Assembly: GCA_009733715.1 (NCBI GenBank)
Contig: WMKJ01000017.1
Span: 1 to 64,000 of the forward strand
Direction of reading: 5' to 3'
DNA: 64,000 bases
Origin: Herpomyces periplanetae
Taxonomy: Eukaryota; Ascomycota; Laboulbeniomycetes; Herpomycetales; Herpomycetaceae
The position numbers were made by a program, and so were the translations under genes. This document shows positions 23,565 through 35,686 of this stretch, piece by piece. Positions within the stretch are counted from its first letter, which is position 1, and each line of letters starts with the position of its first letter. Below the pieces are notes generated by a model. The model was given only the letters and a program-made list of their open reading frames with translations. It had not been told where the DNA came from and searched no databases.

Positions 23565-26500
23565 TTATCTCGTCTCCTCCACTCCAAACTTCCTTTGATC
23601 TTCATCATCTTCATCATCATCCTCTGCATCCTCCCATTCTCCACTATCATCTTCCTCTCCATCTACAATACACGTCAACCCTGACATTCCACTACCTCTC
23701 CCCAACCGTTCCACCAGTAGAGTTCCCCCTCTCCTCCGCTTATTATCTAGGCCCTTTTTCCACGCTAACATTGTTAACTTGCTAACTTCACTGCTGTTCG
23801 TCCTTGTGTAAACTTTTTTATCCTTCGTTTCGTAAACCTCTTCCCCCTTCAACTTATTGTCTCCCCCCATTACAACCTCGTCCACCCCACTCAAATCATC
23901 CTCATCGTACGTTTCCCAATTCTCACTTCCGCTGACCCCCGATATTGCACTTGACGCTGAAACCTGCCGTGCCGTCCACCTTTGCCTCACCTCCGCTTCA
24001 CCCTCATACATCTGCTCTCCCTGTCCCATTATCATATCCGTACTTTCACCAACTTTTTCTTCCTTCATCTTATCACCCTGTGAATTCCCTTCATCCCCCC
24101 CCCTCCCTTCACTTTTCTCTTCTTTTTCAATCCTAATCTTCACCTTTTTCACACACCACTCTTCCAATTTCTCCTTCATCTTCATATCCTCCCCAAACCC
24201 CTCCTCTACTCTATCTATTTCCCCCAACTCTTCATCCCTCCCCCCTCGCTTCACCATTGTTACATTTGATGTCGTAACAACGTTGAAACTCCCTCCTTTC
24301 CCTCCCGTTGACCCTACCTCCGGTGGTCGATTTTCCTTGCCTTTCGCCCCTCCATTGTTATCCATATGTCTGTTACTCCGTTCAACCATTCCATACAAAA
24401 CCTTCCGTTCACTTTGCATACCTCCATTTTCATTATGCCTTCCCCTAAAACCTTCATTTTCTTTCCGCGTCTTCCCGCTTCCCGCCAACCCTTTTCCTTC
24501 GTACAAAATATCCTCGGGTGAAACTCGACGAACTATCCCTCCGCCATTACTCCGGCACATCCCACCTTCAAATACTTCATCCCGTCCCTTTTCCGCCAGT
24601 CTACTTTCTTCCCCCTTTATCCCTTGCACTTCCCCCCCCCCTTTACCCATCACATTAAAACCCCTCATCTTAGGCGGTGATCCACTTTCCATTCCCGTAG
24701 ATTTAGACAAACTACTTCCCGTCGTTGCCGATAACAGAGGAAACCGTCCCATTTCTCTCTTTTCCACCTCAAATTCCTCGCCTAAACTGCCTCCCCTGAC
24801 ATCTCGACGTATGGGTGATGGTAGCCTCGATGGCAGAGTTGTTGAACTATTCGTTCCACATGTTCCATTCGTAGATGTAGAACCCGCCGATAAATTATTC
24901 TCCCGTCGTTTCGCCAGCATTTCTGATGTACTACTCCCCGGAAATTTCATCGTACTCTTATAATCATCCCCTCCCCTTACTGTTCGATAATTCATCCTAG
25001 ATTCGTATAACCTGCCTCCACTGTTCATTGTACTGGATAATCCACCTCTTGATTGTCCATGTGTCCCTGCTCCCTTTGCTTTCACCGAGCAGGATGTTAC
25101 TGATAAATTGTGTCCGAGGCCAGTCCGTCCGTGCAATCCAAGTTCCCCTCGGCATGGTGTAGGTGTTTTCAATTGCGCCTGCGCTTGTAGCATTAATCCT
25201 TTCCCTGTATCTATACGACTCGCTGTCGTCAATTGACCTCCCGCTCGTCTTCCTCCAACCGTGCTTGTTACCCCCCGACCGTTTAATTGATTTACATGAT
25301 TCGTAACCGTCAACTTTGATATCGGTGTTTTCACTCGTGACATCAAATTATTGCCATCTCTTTTTCCGTTCAAGGGTCCCGGTCGACTAACTTGATCAAG
25401 ATACCGCTCTCCTCTAATCAAAAACCTCTCCTGCTTTTCTTCCTCCCACAAGCTTAACCGTTCGTATAACTCACGTTCTACCCGTGGTAACTCTTTAGCC
25501 AATCGTTTTCGCATTTTTTCCTCCCGTAATAACTTTCCCGGATCCCGCTTTTCTCCCTTCTGGCCACGCAACATCAGTCGTGATGCATCCTGAGACGATG
25601 CTTCTAATTCCAATCGATCTTCTACTAATCGCTGATGTTGTCCAATCAAGTTAAGCAATGGTCTACGTTCTGCAACAAGCTCCCGCAATCGTGCTATTTC
25701 AGTTTCATGTGCTGATAATAATGCATCTGTGTAAAAGTCTGTGATGCTTCCATAAATTGTCAATTAGCCCAAGCATCTCAACTACTCATACCACCCCTTA
25801 AAATTACCGAGATATCAAACTTACCACTCCATGCCGGAGCAAATGCTAGCATCTGCTCCTCGGAAAAGTATAGTTCATCCCATAAAGCTTGCAATCTACA
25901 TCGCGCTTCTTCTACAAACAATCCCATATTTTGCCGCTTCAATTCGTTAAGTCGATTTAATTCCCCCTCAATCACCCGCATAGTTCGCAGTCCAACCCCA
26001 GGGTTAGATGATATAAATTCTCGTCTATCGTCTTCCACAGCTCCCAATCGCTCCCATAGTTCATGTATACTCTCAATCAAGCTCGCTTTCTTTTTCTCAC
26101 GCACACGTTTTTCTTGAACTAGTTTATCCCGACTACTTTGTAATCGTTTAACATCATCCCTTCGCAAACCTAACTGTTCCGGCGAATCTGTCGCATGTTG
26201 AATAATCTGTGGGTCTGTTAGACTATCGGGTGTATCCAGCTCCGCCCATAGTGTGATAATTTCCTGTGCCAACCGTTTAACCGTGTTCAACCGTGCTATA
26301 TACTCCTCATAAACTCGGGTAAACTCTGCATTGAGCTGAGAAACGTATTGATCATTCAGCAAGAAATTTGGGGGACAACTTGTACTACTAACATTTTGCG
26401 CCTCATATGGGTCATTTGACCGAAATCCTGGTGGGAGTGGTACACACAAAAACGTAGATTCTAAATAGCACGAATACGATAATAACGCCACAATAACCTT

Positions 26501-26914
26501 TTTAACTTCCTCAAACTTTTCTGCATGGTACTGCTTAAGCACATCAAGCTGACCTCTGACTGAATTTATGCATTCACGTAATGGATAGCTCACTTGCGAT
26601 AATTCCCCGGTGTCGTCATCTAAAATTTTACCAGTTCCTTCAATTCCTAAGCATACTTTATACGAATGAAGTGTACGAATAAGTTCAGAAGCTTCATTTG
26701 TCAAAGATAACTTTTCTTGGGTAACTTGTTTTACTTGGGCGTGCAAAGTGTCTATTAATGCCTGAAAAACTTGCGCTTCTCGCTGATCACGCTCTTGTGT
26801 ATCGACACCTATGTCATTAAACAATTCATGCAGTTGTTCAACTGTACTTGAGCACTGTCGCGTTAAGTACGTAGTATTCAATTTTTCCGTAATCATGGCA
26901 TTTACTGCTTCCAT
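23565..26914 (-). CDS. ASE1: Ase1/PRC1/MAP65 anti-parallel microtubule bundling protein
   Basis: Exons 26914-25825 and 25738-23565; intron 86 nt; 1087 residues, longer than PRC1 (about 620) or fission yeast Ase1 (about 730). The family crosslinks anti-parallel microtubules in the spindle midzone and is switched by Cdk1. The first 360 residues are coiled-coil (AQVKQVTQEKLSLTNEASEL, then LREEKMRKRLAKELPRVERE after the splice). The conserved spectrin-like microtubule-binding segment follows: NELKRQNMGLFVEEARCRL, LWDELYFSEEQML, then FYTDALLSAHETEIARLREL and LLREEKMRKRL. The splice joins AWS to DFYTDALL in phase. The last roughly 580 residues are Gly/Glu/Lys/Arg-rich, disordered and acidic near the end. 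This tail lies where the sense strand is extremely purine-rich. A 368-codon frame on the + strand is its shadow. Confidence 0.92.
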
Positions 26915-28170
26915 TCACAAGAATACGGCCAATGTAGATATATCAACCTAGTTCGATCCGTGATAGTAGCAGCGTATGACCTCTGAAACCTTGGTCTTGA
27001 CAATTCTAATGATGATGATGCTGATGATATAAATAACCGCCCAATGTCCAAGGGTACTTAAATATTGCTATCATTGAAACAGCGTATTGTATTCTATAAA
27101 GATGACTTGTTGACTAGATCGCCTTTGCCAAAAAGACATAAATTGTTGGATTCACGTTAATATAAAGCGTAGGTTTTTCAGAATAACAAATATTCCCATG
27201 CACTGGTAAATCCGACAAGCATAAAGGTCGCGTAAGACGGTTTTTGAGTATGAAATTTTATATGCGCAATTCAATTTGTGTTGAGTAGAGAGACAACTTT
27301 TAGATTTTCTCAACCTTTTCACTCTTAACCGTATTAACTGGTCTTGGAGTATATTATGTTAAGTAACTGAGGGGAAAAAAAAGGCTAAAAGTCGTGGTGG
27401 ATGGTAAAAACCGTAAATAAATAGTTTCGGGGTAAAATGGGCGCATAAAAACACACGTCTGCAAAGCTTTTTAAAAGCTGATCCGGCAGTAGATTGGCCG
27501 AAAACTTAGCCGTAGTGGAGTACAAAGTAGCCGGATAGACTTTTAGAATAGGAAAGAAAATTAAAATTAGGTTCAGACTATACGCTAAATCGTCCGGATG
27601 TTAGCTTTTGATTAGATTTGCGACGTATCGATAAATTATGTTCTCGTTTTAGCAGACTATGTTTAGTCGATGAGCGCGAGTTAGCATATACGAGATAACC
27701 CAAAATCGTGGTCGACTTACTCTCACTACTGTTAACTCCACAACCTACGGAATTCTCAAGATTGAGCTGGAGCGCTTAGTACCTTAGCTTGTAAAAATCC
27801 CGGTCTCTGTACAATAGCAAAAGTAGTCGGGTGCTAAACCAAAATTTCGCTATAATAAGTATATAAATGATGGGTAAGTTTATATATATCAGATGAGCAT
27901 AATAAGCTGCAGAAAAGATCACCAGACAGTGGTGTGCGCGCGCAACGACCCAACAAACCTTGACTCGGAAGATTTAAAGTGTGATAGAATTTGTGTCCCA
28001 AAAGTTAACTATTGACAAGAACAAGTGAAGTCTAGTAAGAGTGTTAACTGAACTTAGCTCGATAAATCAAGTTTGTACCACTATTTACCCAATGATTTTA
28101 TCGCATTAAACATAAATAAAGTACTGCTTGATAGCTTGAGTACTTTACTAAACGTCCACACACGGAAGCC

Positions 28171-28185
28171 CACGCGCGCGCACAC
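28171..28185. repeat. Alternating CG/CA tract (Z-DNA-prone)
   Basis: CACGCGCGCGCACAC is a perfect purine-pyrimidine alternation inside a broader CA-rich stretch (28152-28215). Similar tracts lie at 18693, 27932 and 34197. Confidence 0.7.
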
Positions 28186-28431
28186 CCATACGCACAAGTA
28201 CACATACACAAGAGTGCTTCAAGCATAAACTCGAGCCCAATCCCACCGCGAAATCCTTCCCATCCCTTGAGACATGTATAGTCCATTACGGCCAGCCTGT
28301 TAGGTTTTGTTTACATATAACCCAATCCGGAAGTTTGTTTACTAAATTCGAATGATTTGGCAGCTTACTTCATTTGAAGAGGCTGATTGGTCACGTTTTC
28401 CCGTACGAATTAAATCCGGTTTGTACCTGAA

Positions 28432-28439
28432 TGACGTCA
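28432..28439. promoter_or_regulatory. TGACGTCA (CRE/ATF-type) palindrome
   Basis: A full consensus binding site for CREB/ATF-type bZIP factors, with an ATTGG (inverted CCAAT) about 50 bp to the left (28385). No gene is recognised nearby: ASE1 starts 1.5 kb to the left on the minus strand and the GFA gene 2.4 kb to the right. One 8-bp match alone could be chance. Confidence 0.4.
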
Positions 28440-29606
28440 CATTTTAAAAAATGGATTTTCCGAAGGAGGTTAACAGTTTTGAAAGGCGACCTAGCAAGAC
28501 TTGACAAAGTATGGTGTGAGTTGGTGGTACGCGACTGGCAGATTTCAGTGGATTAGATGGCTTGCTGAAATTCATTGTGTGGAGTGTGTTTGGTTTGGGA
28601 TATTAACCTATCTCCGTGTGGCTTTTGTGTTTGTTACGAGAAAATTTGCAATAAAAAGATCAAATGTTATTCAGTAATTTGGCCTTGACTTTATGTGATT
28701 ATACTGTTATAAGTATAATGGAGTCCTTGCAAATATGCCCTGACCAGACATCCAAAGTTAGTATGCTTTGCCTAATGGCAAAAACATTTTGTATTGAAAC
28801 GATTAATGCTGTTAAACTTAACGGGTTAATTTATAATTCAGTGTAGAATAGTACCATTGAAACATTCAAATTACACTTGCCTGATTAAAGGAAAAAGATA
28901 TCATATGATAGGTGAACAAGTTTAAGTACGAATCAAGAACAAGTGAGCAAGGAATATTGGAGGTACTGACGTGAAGATAACATAGTTGGACAGTAATTTT
29001 CGAACCATTGAGATGAAGGTGGATGATACCCATTAATTAAGCTCATGTATTGGTCCATGCTAAGACCAGTTAAACAAGACTTTCGAATAAACACGTCAAT
29101 TCAATACAGGAAATATAATTCAAAGTAAGCAAGTACTGCAGGTGAGTGTGGTTAGCAAGAGAATACGTTACGTGTAGTGTAATACGCTAATAATTTTCTT
29201 AGTAGAAGTACCGGTAAGGGTTAATGAAAAGTTTGAGGATACTAAGCCAAGTTTAACATGTATATTAAGTAGGACTATTAATTTGTCCTTCACACATATT
29301 TAAGAAATTATACTGGTAAATAAGCCAATCACAGGAATACCAAGTGTTATTCACATTCACATGATCACTTCAACTAATTTTAAAACCCCCAAACTGAATA
29401 ATCCAAATCCAAAAGGTTAACAAGCTATTACTCCAATTTAAGTTTCGTCCAACACGTCAATTCCACCACAAAAAATCACGAAAATTCGTCAGGTGGCCGC
29501 CCATTTCCAAAATCCACATCCGTCACCTGACCGCACCAAAAGTTGCGTTAATAAAATAACACACCGGAACTATAATTAGGCGAAGCAAGTAGTCAAGCAG
29601 CAGAAA

Positions 29607-29667
29607 CACGTGATTCGGTAATTCTTCGGCTTCCCCAAGGCACGTGTTGGTTGCAGCGTGTCACGTG
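29607..29667. promoter_or_regulatory. Cluster of three CACGTG palindromes
   Basis: CACGTG occurs at 29607-29612, 29641-29646 and 29662-29667. This is the core site of bHLH factors such as Cbf1, Pho4 or Upc-type regulators in fungi. Three in 61 bp is far above chance. It lies about 1.2 kb before the GFA gene, with no gene recognised closer. Confidence 0.6.
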
Positions 29668-30861
29668 TTGATTCCCGTTTGCGGAAATTTTGACGGAGGA
29701 GCGTAGAGCGGAGGAAAGGTTACGATAATGGGTGATGGATAATTGAAATGGGAAATTGTAAATTTTACTTTGAGTTTTCAGTATAAATATACATAAACTT
29801 AACTGAAATATGTGGGGTTATTAGAGTAAATCTTGGGGAGCGTATAAGTACCTTCACGTACTCTTGCCCGGGGCTTGACACTCGGTGGGTGTATAGGGTT
29901 AGGTGATAATATTCGAGGCAAATCTCGTATTTGGACGTACATATACTTGTGTAGTTATTTTAAACATTATTTTATATGACTGGCTCTGAAACGTTAAGAA
30001 TTAAGGCAATTCAGGTTAATTACTGGGATGTCTTCTTAATGTGTGAAAATAGTTCGGTAAAATCGGGGTGGGCATGTTAGCACATTAATTTGATCAGTTT
30101 AAACCGGTAATCGAAATACCAACCAATCTTTTCTTCTCCTGTCTCTAACTTTACCCGGCTATCTCGGGTAACTTGAAATTTGTTGCACTTCATCTCTAGT
30201 CTTATGGGACACAATAATTTCTCGTCGATCGAAAAAATAAAAATGTCCTTTCCATCAAACTCTTGTGAACATTGCTTAAAGAGTGAATTTAATGGAAATA
30301 TCCACCAGTAACAATGATATGACGATCAAACAATTCAAGTGTCCTGTATCTACCTGAATCAGGTGTGAATACTTTTGATTTAGCAAATTTCTGACGAGAC
30401 CAATTTTGCAACAAAATAGGCGATTTCCCCGCCTTACATTTCCAGCACTCGACACCCCGCAAGAAGCGGAAATATTATAGTCAAAGAGGGTCTTATTCGC
30501 GGTTACACTTTGCATCAAGGCAAACTACATCCGCTCAGACCGTCAGAGGTATCTTCACTCTGGTAGACTGAAGAATCCTGATATAAGCTTACCATACTAA
30601 CATTTGCAATATTCAATGAAATACGATTAATCTTTCAAGAGTAAACGCTCCCTACTCCTTTACAGCGACTTTCTTACACTGACAATATTATCGCAAGATT
30701 TATCAATAATTACTCTTAAATTGTTTCCGCTCGTTGCATGGAACTTTGCGAACTGATATGCTCGATGAATCTTGAGCTTCTACAGCGAGTTATTCACCAC
30801 AGTCGCAGTTTGCCGTAAAGATTTCGTGCCGAAAAGTTATTAACAGAGCACATCGAATAAA

Positions 30862-31636
30862 ATGTCTAGGGAACCATACACGGATACATCGACGTTTCAC
30901 GAAACGCATAATCGACTCACCGGATCGTGTTATTGTGGTGATATCACCTACGAAATTGTGCATTCCAAAACCCAGAAGCCTAGTATTATAACATGTCACT
31001 GCCCAGCATGTCGAGTAAGTCAGAGCAAAGGTGTAATGTTGACAGTGTCAAGGTTAAAATGGTCTGTCCGACCAAATATGCCTAACATGATGTTAAAGTT
31101 AAGCTTTTATACTTTGAGTGTGAGGATTGATTACCGATATCTTAACAACCCTAATAACTTGTGTTAACAGAAGACTTACGGCGCCGAGTGTAGCGTCACT
31201 GTTCGCGTTAACTCGAAATGGTTTCGATATATGTCGGGCAAGTTACTCATGCGCCAGCTAGTTAGTCCCAGCGGCAATACAATTGTACGGGAAACTTGTG
31301 AAACTTGCGGAAGCCTGCTGCTAGAATATCTGGTAAGTATAAGGAAGAACAGAATAGATGTATCGAGTAATGAGACCAGATCATCATGTTTAACCGTTAA
31401 CTTGGGTGAGTATGCACACCTCCACTTTTGGGTGGGCATACGTACATCTACATAGTTAATAGGCTTGCAATCCTGCGGCTAAATCTGTTAGCTGGGGAAC
31501 ATTGGATGCACCAGCGCTACTTGAAGCACCGGTATACGAATTTGGAACGGAATTTAAGGAAAAGGTCGTTTATTCAACGGGCAAAAGTAAAGAAGGTATT
31601 ATCACCTACGTCAGTTTAAACATCCAAAATAAGTGA
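30862..31636 (+). CDS. GFA/CENP-V-type zinc-binding domain protein
   Basis: Exons 30862-31014, 31171-31332 and 31463-31636; introns 156 and 130 nt; 162 residues, typical of the family. The fold was first described in glutathione-dependent formaldehyde-activating enzyme; most fungal members have no known substrate, though some handle glutathione adducts. Cysteine motifs are all present: Cys23 and Cys25 in GSCYCG, Cys45, Cys47 and Cys50 in TCHCPACR, and Cys94 and Cys97 in TCETCGS. The third exon starts at the AG of TAATAG and reads ACNPAAKSVSWGTLDAPALL, where GTLD is a family signature. I chose the ATG at 30862 because CYCG then falls at the usual distance from the N-terminus. Confidence 0.9.
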
Positions 31637-32251
31637 AAAGCTAACTCGACTTAATCATTGAATGCAGAACGAACAAAGACCCGAAGCGCTTTTATCCTAA
31701 AAAAAAGGATTGGAGCAGCGCGATCAAGACCTCACTCGCTAACGAACGATCCAGCCCAATGTACGCCTGTGCAAGCCGTTATTTCACCTGTCTCTTGCAA
31801 ACCAGAGTCACTACCATATTGTGAAAATCCCGAGAATGTAACAACGTGGATATGAAGGAATACGAGCCAATATGTATAAATGAAGAACTTGTAACTAGAA
31901 GATGCGAGTGAGGTTTGATCTTGCGAACTTGAGATCTAACTGTACATATGTTAATAGAATTGCACGCATGCGCAAATCAATGACAATCACCTTTTTTGAC
32001 CTATTCAATCTGTATCCCAACCATGCAGAGCGAATGGGATAAAAATACAAAAGCTCACACTGGTAAATTGGCAAGCTTGCCCATAAACGCTGATTAAATA
32101 AAAGCACGTACGACATATAAAATGGAAGGTTAGAATAAACCAAACAGAAATCTCATGGGGAACCAGCGATTCCATATTGAGTCCTCAGTATTGAAAAGAT
32201 ATTGTGATGATTTAGGAAGTTTTTGTGAATGTCAGCACTGAGAGTCGCAAC
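31637..32251. other. Intergenic between convergent GFA and U1-70K genes
   Basis: Holds the two 3' flanks. No gene or notable element seen. Confidence 0.5.
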
Positions 32252-33783
32252 TTAATACCTACGGCGTTGCGTTGATCGTGAAGAATTTTCGTATGTATCA
32301 ATTCCTTCAAACGAGCGTTTTCGTACGTCATCTTTCGAGTAGTTTGCCGCTGACCCACTGGATGCAGATCCAACACCTCCAATTCCATTGTTAATATTAC
32401 CACCGCCTGTCTCGCCATCACGATCTCGATCCCTATCACGATCCCTATTTCGATATCCAGATCCACGAATATGTTCTCTATTACTTCCACTTCCATAACC
32501 TCCGGAATTTCGATAAGATGGTCGGTCATCATGAGAGCGTCCACCACCTCGATCACGATCTCCTTGTCCACGAGAGCCCCGCGGCCCAGATGGTGCTCCT
32601 TCAGGTGCCATTCCTAAAGTTAACAATAACAAAATGTTAGCTTAATCGGTCTCAAATCTTATAATTTACTGCAAATTCAACAATTAATCATAAATGCAGA
32701 TTCCAAATCCTGTGACCATCGATAAAAACACAGTACCTGATGATCGAGAGGCCCGATCGTATCCACCCCCACCACCACTACCACCACCTTTGTATCCCCC
32801 GCTGGATCTACCGTTGCGATACCCACCACAGAATCCTCGACGATATCCGGAAGAGCCCGACATTTGATCGGATCCACTCATTCCTAATGGTCGTGATGGT
32901 AAAGTTTTAGTATACCCTCTACCACCTAAACCACCACCAAATCGACGAGGCTTCCACCCTGAAACCGTTCTACCACGCTCCACGTCTACTAATATTCGGC
33001 GATCATTTATTCTTATTCCGTCCGTTTCCTTGTACGCAGCTGTATACTCGATATCAATTGCTAAATTCATAAAAATGCACCTTCTCGTATATTTCACTTA
33101 CCTTTCATATCACGTTCTCGTTCGTACAGGATAAAAGCATAACCACGAGATGTATGCTTTTTTCTGCTGCCAGAATGCCCAGTTGCATGAGTGTTTTGCA
33201 CAATACGAATCTAAAATAAAATTGAGTATGTTTACGACATACGAATTAACCAAAGCTCTACCCTCAATGAGGAAAGGAAAGAGAAAAGTGAGAACTTACA
33301 CGTTCAATTGGACCAAATCGACCGAATTCCCGTTCCAAATCTTTAACTTCCGTAGAATAACTGAGTCTCGCCACGAAAAGGGTTTTGAACGGGTCCCCAC
33401 GTACTTGAGGATCCTCATGCGCTTTATCTAAACATGTTGGATGCCAATTAGACAAATGAACCAACGCAAGCAATTGTGCATAAACGTATATGTACGTAAA
33501 ATTTATGCTTTCCACACATACATTGCTCAAATCCTGACGTTAGTAACTCTTGCTGATGCCGTCGTTTGGCCATCTTTTTACGATCATGCCTTAATTGCCA
33601 CGTTTCAGTGGGAGTAGACTTATCATTCACGCGGTATTCGCGTAAAGCGTCCAGATATTCAGCTACACCGCGAATCTCGGCTGTTTTTCGCTCCTCTGGT
33701 GGTCTATCACATGGTAGGACGTAGCGCAGAGGGGGACGAGGCGCGAAAAGCGCGAGTAAATTTGGTGGTAACTTATCGGTCAT
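32252..33783 (-). CDS. SNP1: U1 snRNP 70-kDa protein
   Basis: Exons on the minus strand: 33783-33522, 33427-33300, 33210-33102, 33060-32737 and 32613-32252; introns 94, 89, 41 and 123 nt; 394 residues. U1-70K binds stem-loop I of U1 snRNA and helps define 5' splice sites. The N-terminus ([19 protein letters not shown]) is the classic opening. The RRM has RNP2 ([10 protein letters not shown]) and RNP1 ([10 protein letters not shown]), followed by the invariant [14 protein letters not shown] and [10 protein letters not shown]. The splice between exons 1 and 2 restores [15 protein letters not shown] before the RRM. The C-terminus is Gly-rich with an RD-dipeptide tract ([12 protein letters not shown]) and a basic QRRRY end, milder than the long RS/RD tail of animals. 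The 41-nt third intron is the shortest in the window. Start at the ATG at 33783. Confidence 0.95.
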
Positions 33784-35045
33784 CCGGTCGGCGTAGACTT
33801 GCCTTAACAGCACACGAGAATGTTAATCTTGATCGGCAGCTGGGAAAGGATTGGCGCTAGATATTTAACCGTGCCTTATAAACGCTTAACTTTGATTGCA
33901 CAACAGACTGACTCGCAGTATGAATTAACTGTTAAAATAAACGTGCTGTAACCTGCTTAAACGTGATAACCTCTACGTGTATGTGAACAAACAATCTTAA
34001 CCTGACGTGAGACTCGGTACACGCGATCAAATGAACAAATCCGATTTCATATAGGTCCCTGACACGATGATTCGTACGTCTTTTCAAGTAGTGGCTAGTT
34101 AAGTAGAGCGTGTGCGTGAATCAATCCACTGTAAACCTAGCTTAAAACGACTCCGTGTGTAAGACCATCAACACGCCTTGGATCCCCGTGTGCAGGCGCA
34201 CACGCGCGCACGACAAATTCTCACGCACACACTCGCACACCCAAACTCGCACGCATATACACACACACAAGCTTGATGCACCCCGCGTTTACCTTATGCT
34301 AAATACAACACGTCATATTACTACTTATAATAAATTTTAATATCAATTCCAAAATGGCTGTTAAGTGTAGCCTCCGAGTAGCCCGATAAACTTCCGTGAA
34401 TATATAACGAGAGAAGTTCAAACGCTCATTAATGCTAACACGCGCACATATCCAGGTTCCCACACAATAAAGATCGCAATTGACTCAATAAAACCAGTAA
34501 AAACATTTAAACGTAAAAGAAATAACGGCGCAATCCTGTGAAATCTTCGTTTAAATATTTCCATAAACCAAACTTCTTGATATCTTTATCCCCACACCCT
34601 AGAGCGTGTAATCCAAGAAACTTTTGACAACCTCCTCTGTTTACATAAGCAGCCTTAGCATCATTTGAGGTGTTGATTGCGTGGAAGGGAAGATAAAATT
34701 GGTTAATTGAAGTGAAGAGCAATTTAAGATATATGATAGATATACATGTTGAAAGTATTATAAAATAATAAAATATTATAATATTCCGCAGACTGTAAAT
34801 TCTTTACGAGACAATTGAACCATTGATCAAGTCACTGTTCAAAATTCATCCATAACCCATTCCTTGATGACTAAACCATAAGTTTGTCGGGCTGGAAAAT
34901 ATATTTATCCACCAGACATGCAGATAGCTTAGTCAACGACGTGGAATAACTCGCGGCGCGACTGAAGAACTTTTCCTTTCCCTTCGAATATTTTATACAT
35001 CGTGGTGATGGTCTATGCTACGTTTATATTGATTGTAGAGTTGTT
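33784..35045. other. Divergent intergenic region with a CA/CG-rich tract
   Basis: Between U1-70K and mL43 start codons. A CA-rich stretch with CG cores spans about 34195-34272. The rest is AT-rich, and I see no gene. Confidence 0.5.
34195..34272. repeat. Interrupted CA/CG microsatellite
   Basis: It opens with GCGCACACGCGCGCACG (34197-34212, strictly alternating) and continues with CACACACTCGCACAC and a final ACACACACA run. It lies about 400 bp before the U1-70K start codon. Confidence 0.75.
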
Positions 35046-35686
35046 ATGATCATGGCGCTTAAAGCCTTGCCAACTATTGCCCGAGGACAGGTAAGTTTGG
35101 TTCTTGTTATTTTTAAATTTTCACATGATTTCAATTCCTCAGTTTAGCATATCACGAAAATAGTTCTAATGAGGATCTATTTACTAATTGCTTCGATTTC
35201 TGGCAAGCGTAGAATGGTGTGGGAGCTTTTATACTCCAGTGTAAACGGATTGAGCTTTTTTATTGTGATCATTGGGGAAGTTCTCGTGGCATGCGGTATG
35301 TTGTACGCGAAGTTATCTATCGACCGTGAGAAAATTGCCCACTAATGTTAAACAATGCCAACTTATATTACGGATTTATGTACAGAGAATTTCTTCTGAC
35401 AAAGTTACCGGAGTTTGCTCGTAATAATTCGCAAATTGAGTTTGTCGTATCCCCGCGGCCCAACCATCATCCAGTTATCGTGGGACATTACATCAACGGT
35501 GGCACTAAGCCTATATGCGCTCGTAAGCTATCGCCATCAGAGATTCTTGAAAAGCTTAATCTTGTTCGTCTTGCCAGCGGTGAAAAGTTAAAGCGCACTG
35601 TTAAACCTGTTGAAAGTTTTAATTCATCCGTTCGTGGTATATGGAGTCCCTTTCATAATCCTAACCTATCCAATAATGCACAATAA
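35046..35686 (+). CDS. MRPL51: Mitochondrial ribosomal protein mL43
   Basis: Exons 35046-35090, 35213-35295 and 35386-35686; introns 122 and 90 nt; 142 residues, matching yeast Mrpl51 and human MRPL43. It has the thioredoxin-like L51/S25/CI-B8 fold and belongs to the large mitochondrial ribosomal subunit. The family pattern is clear: NGVGAFILQCKRIELFYCDHWGSSRGMR, then REFLLTKLPEFARNNSQIEF, VSPRPNHHPVIVGHYINGG, and the closing VRGIWSPFHNP. The GSSRG-(M)-REF junction is restored exactly by the second splice. Two ATGs lie 6 nt apart at the start (35046 and 35052). A short N-terminal presequence is usual for this family. Confidence 0.94.

Larger units (their letters stand above)
26915..30861. other. 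Four-kilobase gap without a recognised protein gene
   Basis: Only short frames occur. Features that stand out: alternating CG/CA tracts at 27932-27943 and 28171-28185, a TGACGTCA palindrome at 28432-28439, and three CACGTG palindromes at 29607-29667. A 60-codon ATG frame at 28664-28846 (MLFSNLALTLCDYTVI...) begins about 230 bp after the TGACGTCA; I cannot tell whether it is coding. A non-coding RNA gene or a distant promoter is possible. Confidence 0.4.

Noticed and set aside
23857-24963. 368-codon + strand frame
   Set aside because: It lies antisense to the ASE1 tail, starts and ends within it, is Ser/Pro/Leu/Phe-rich by strand bias, and matches no family.
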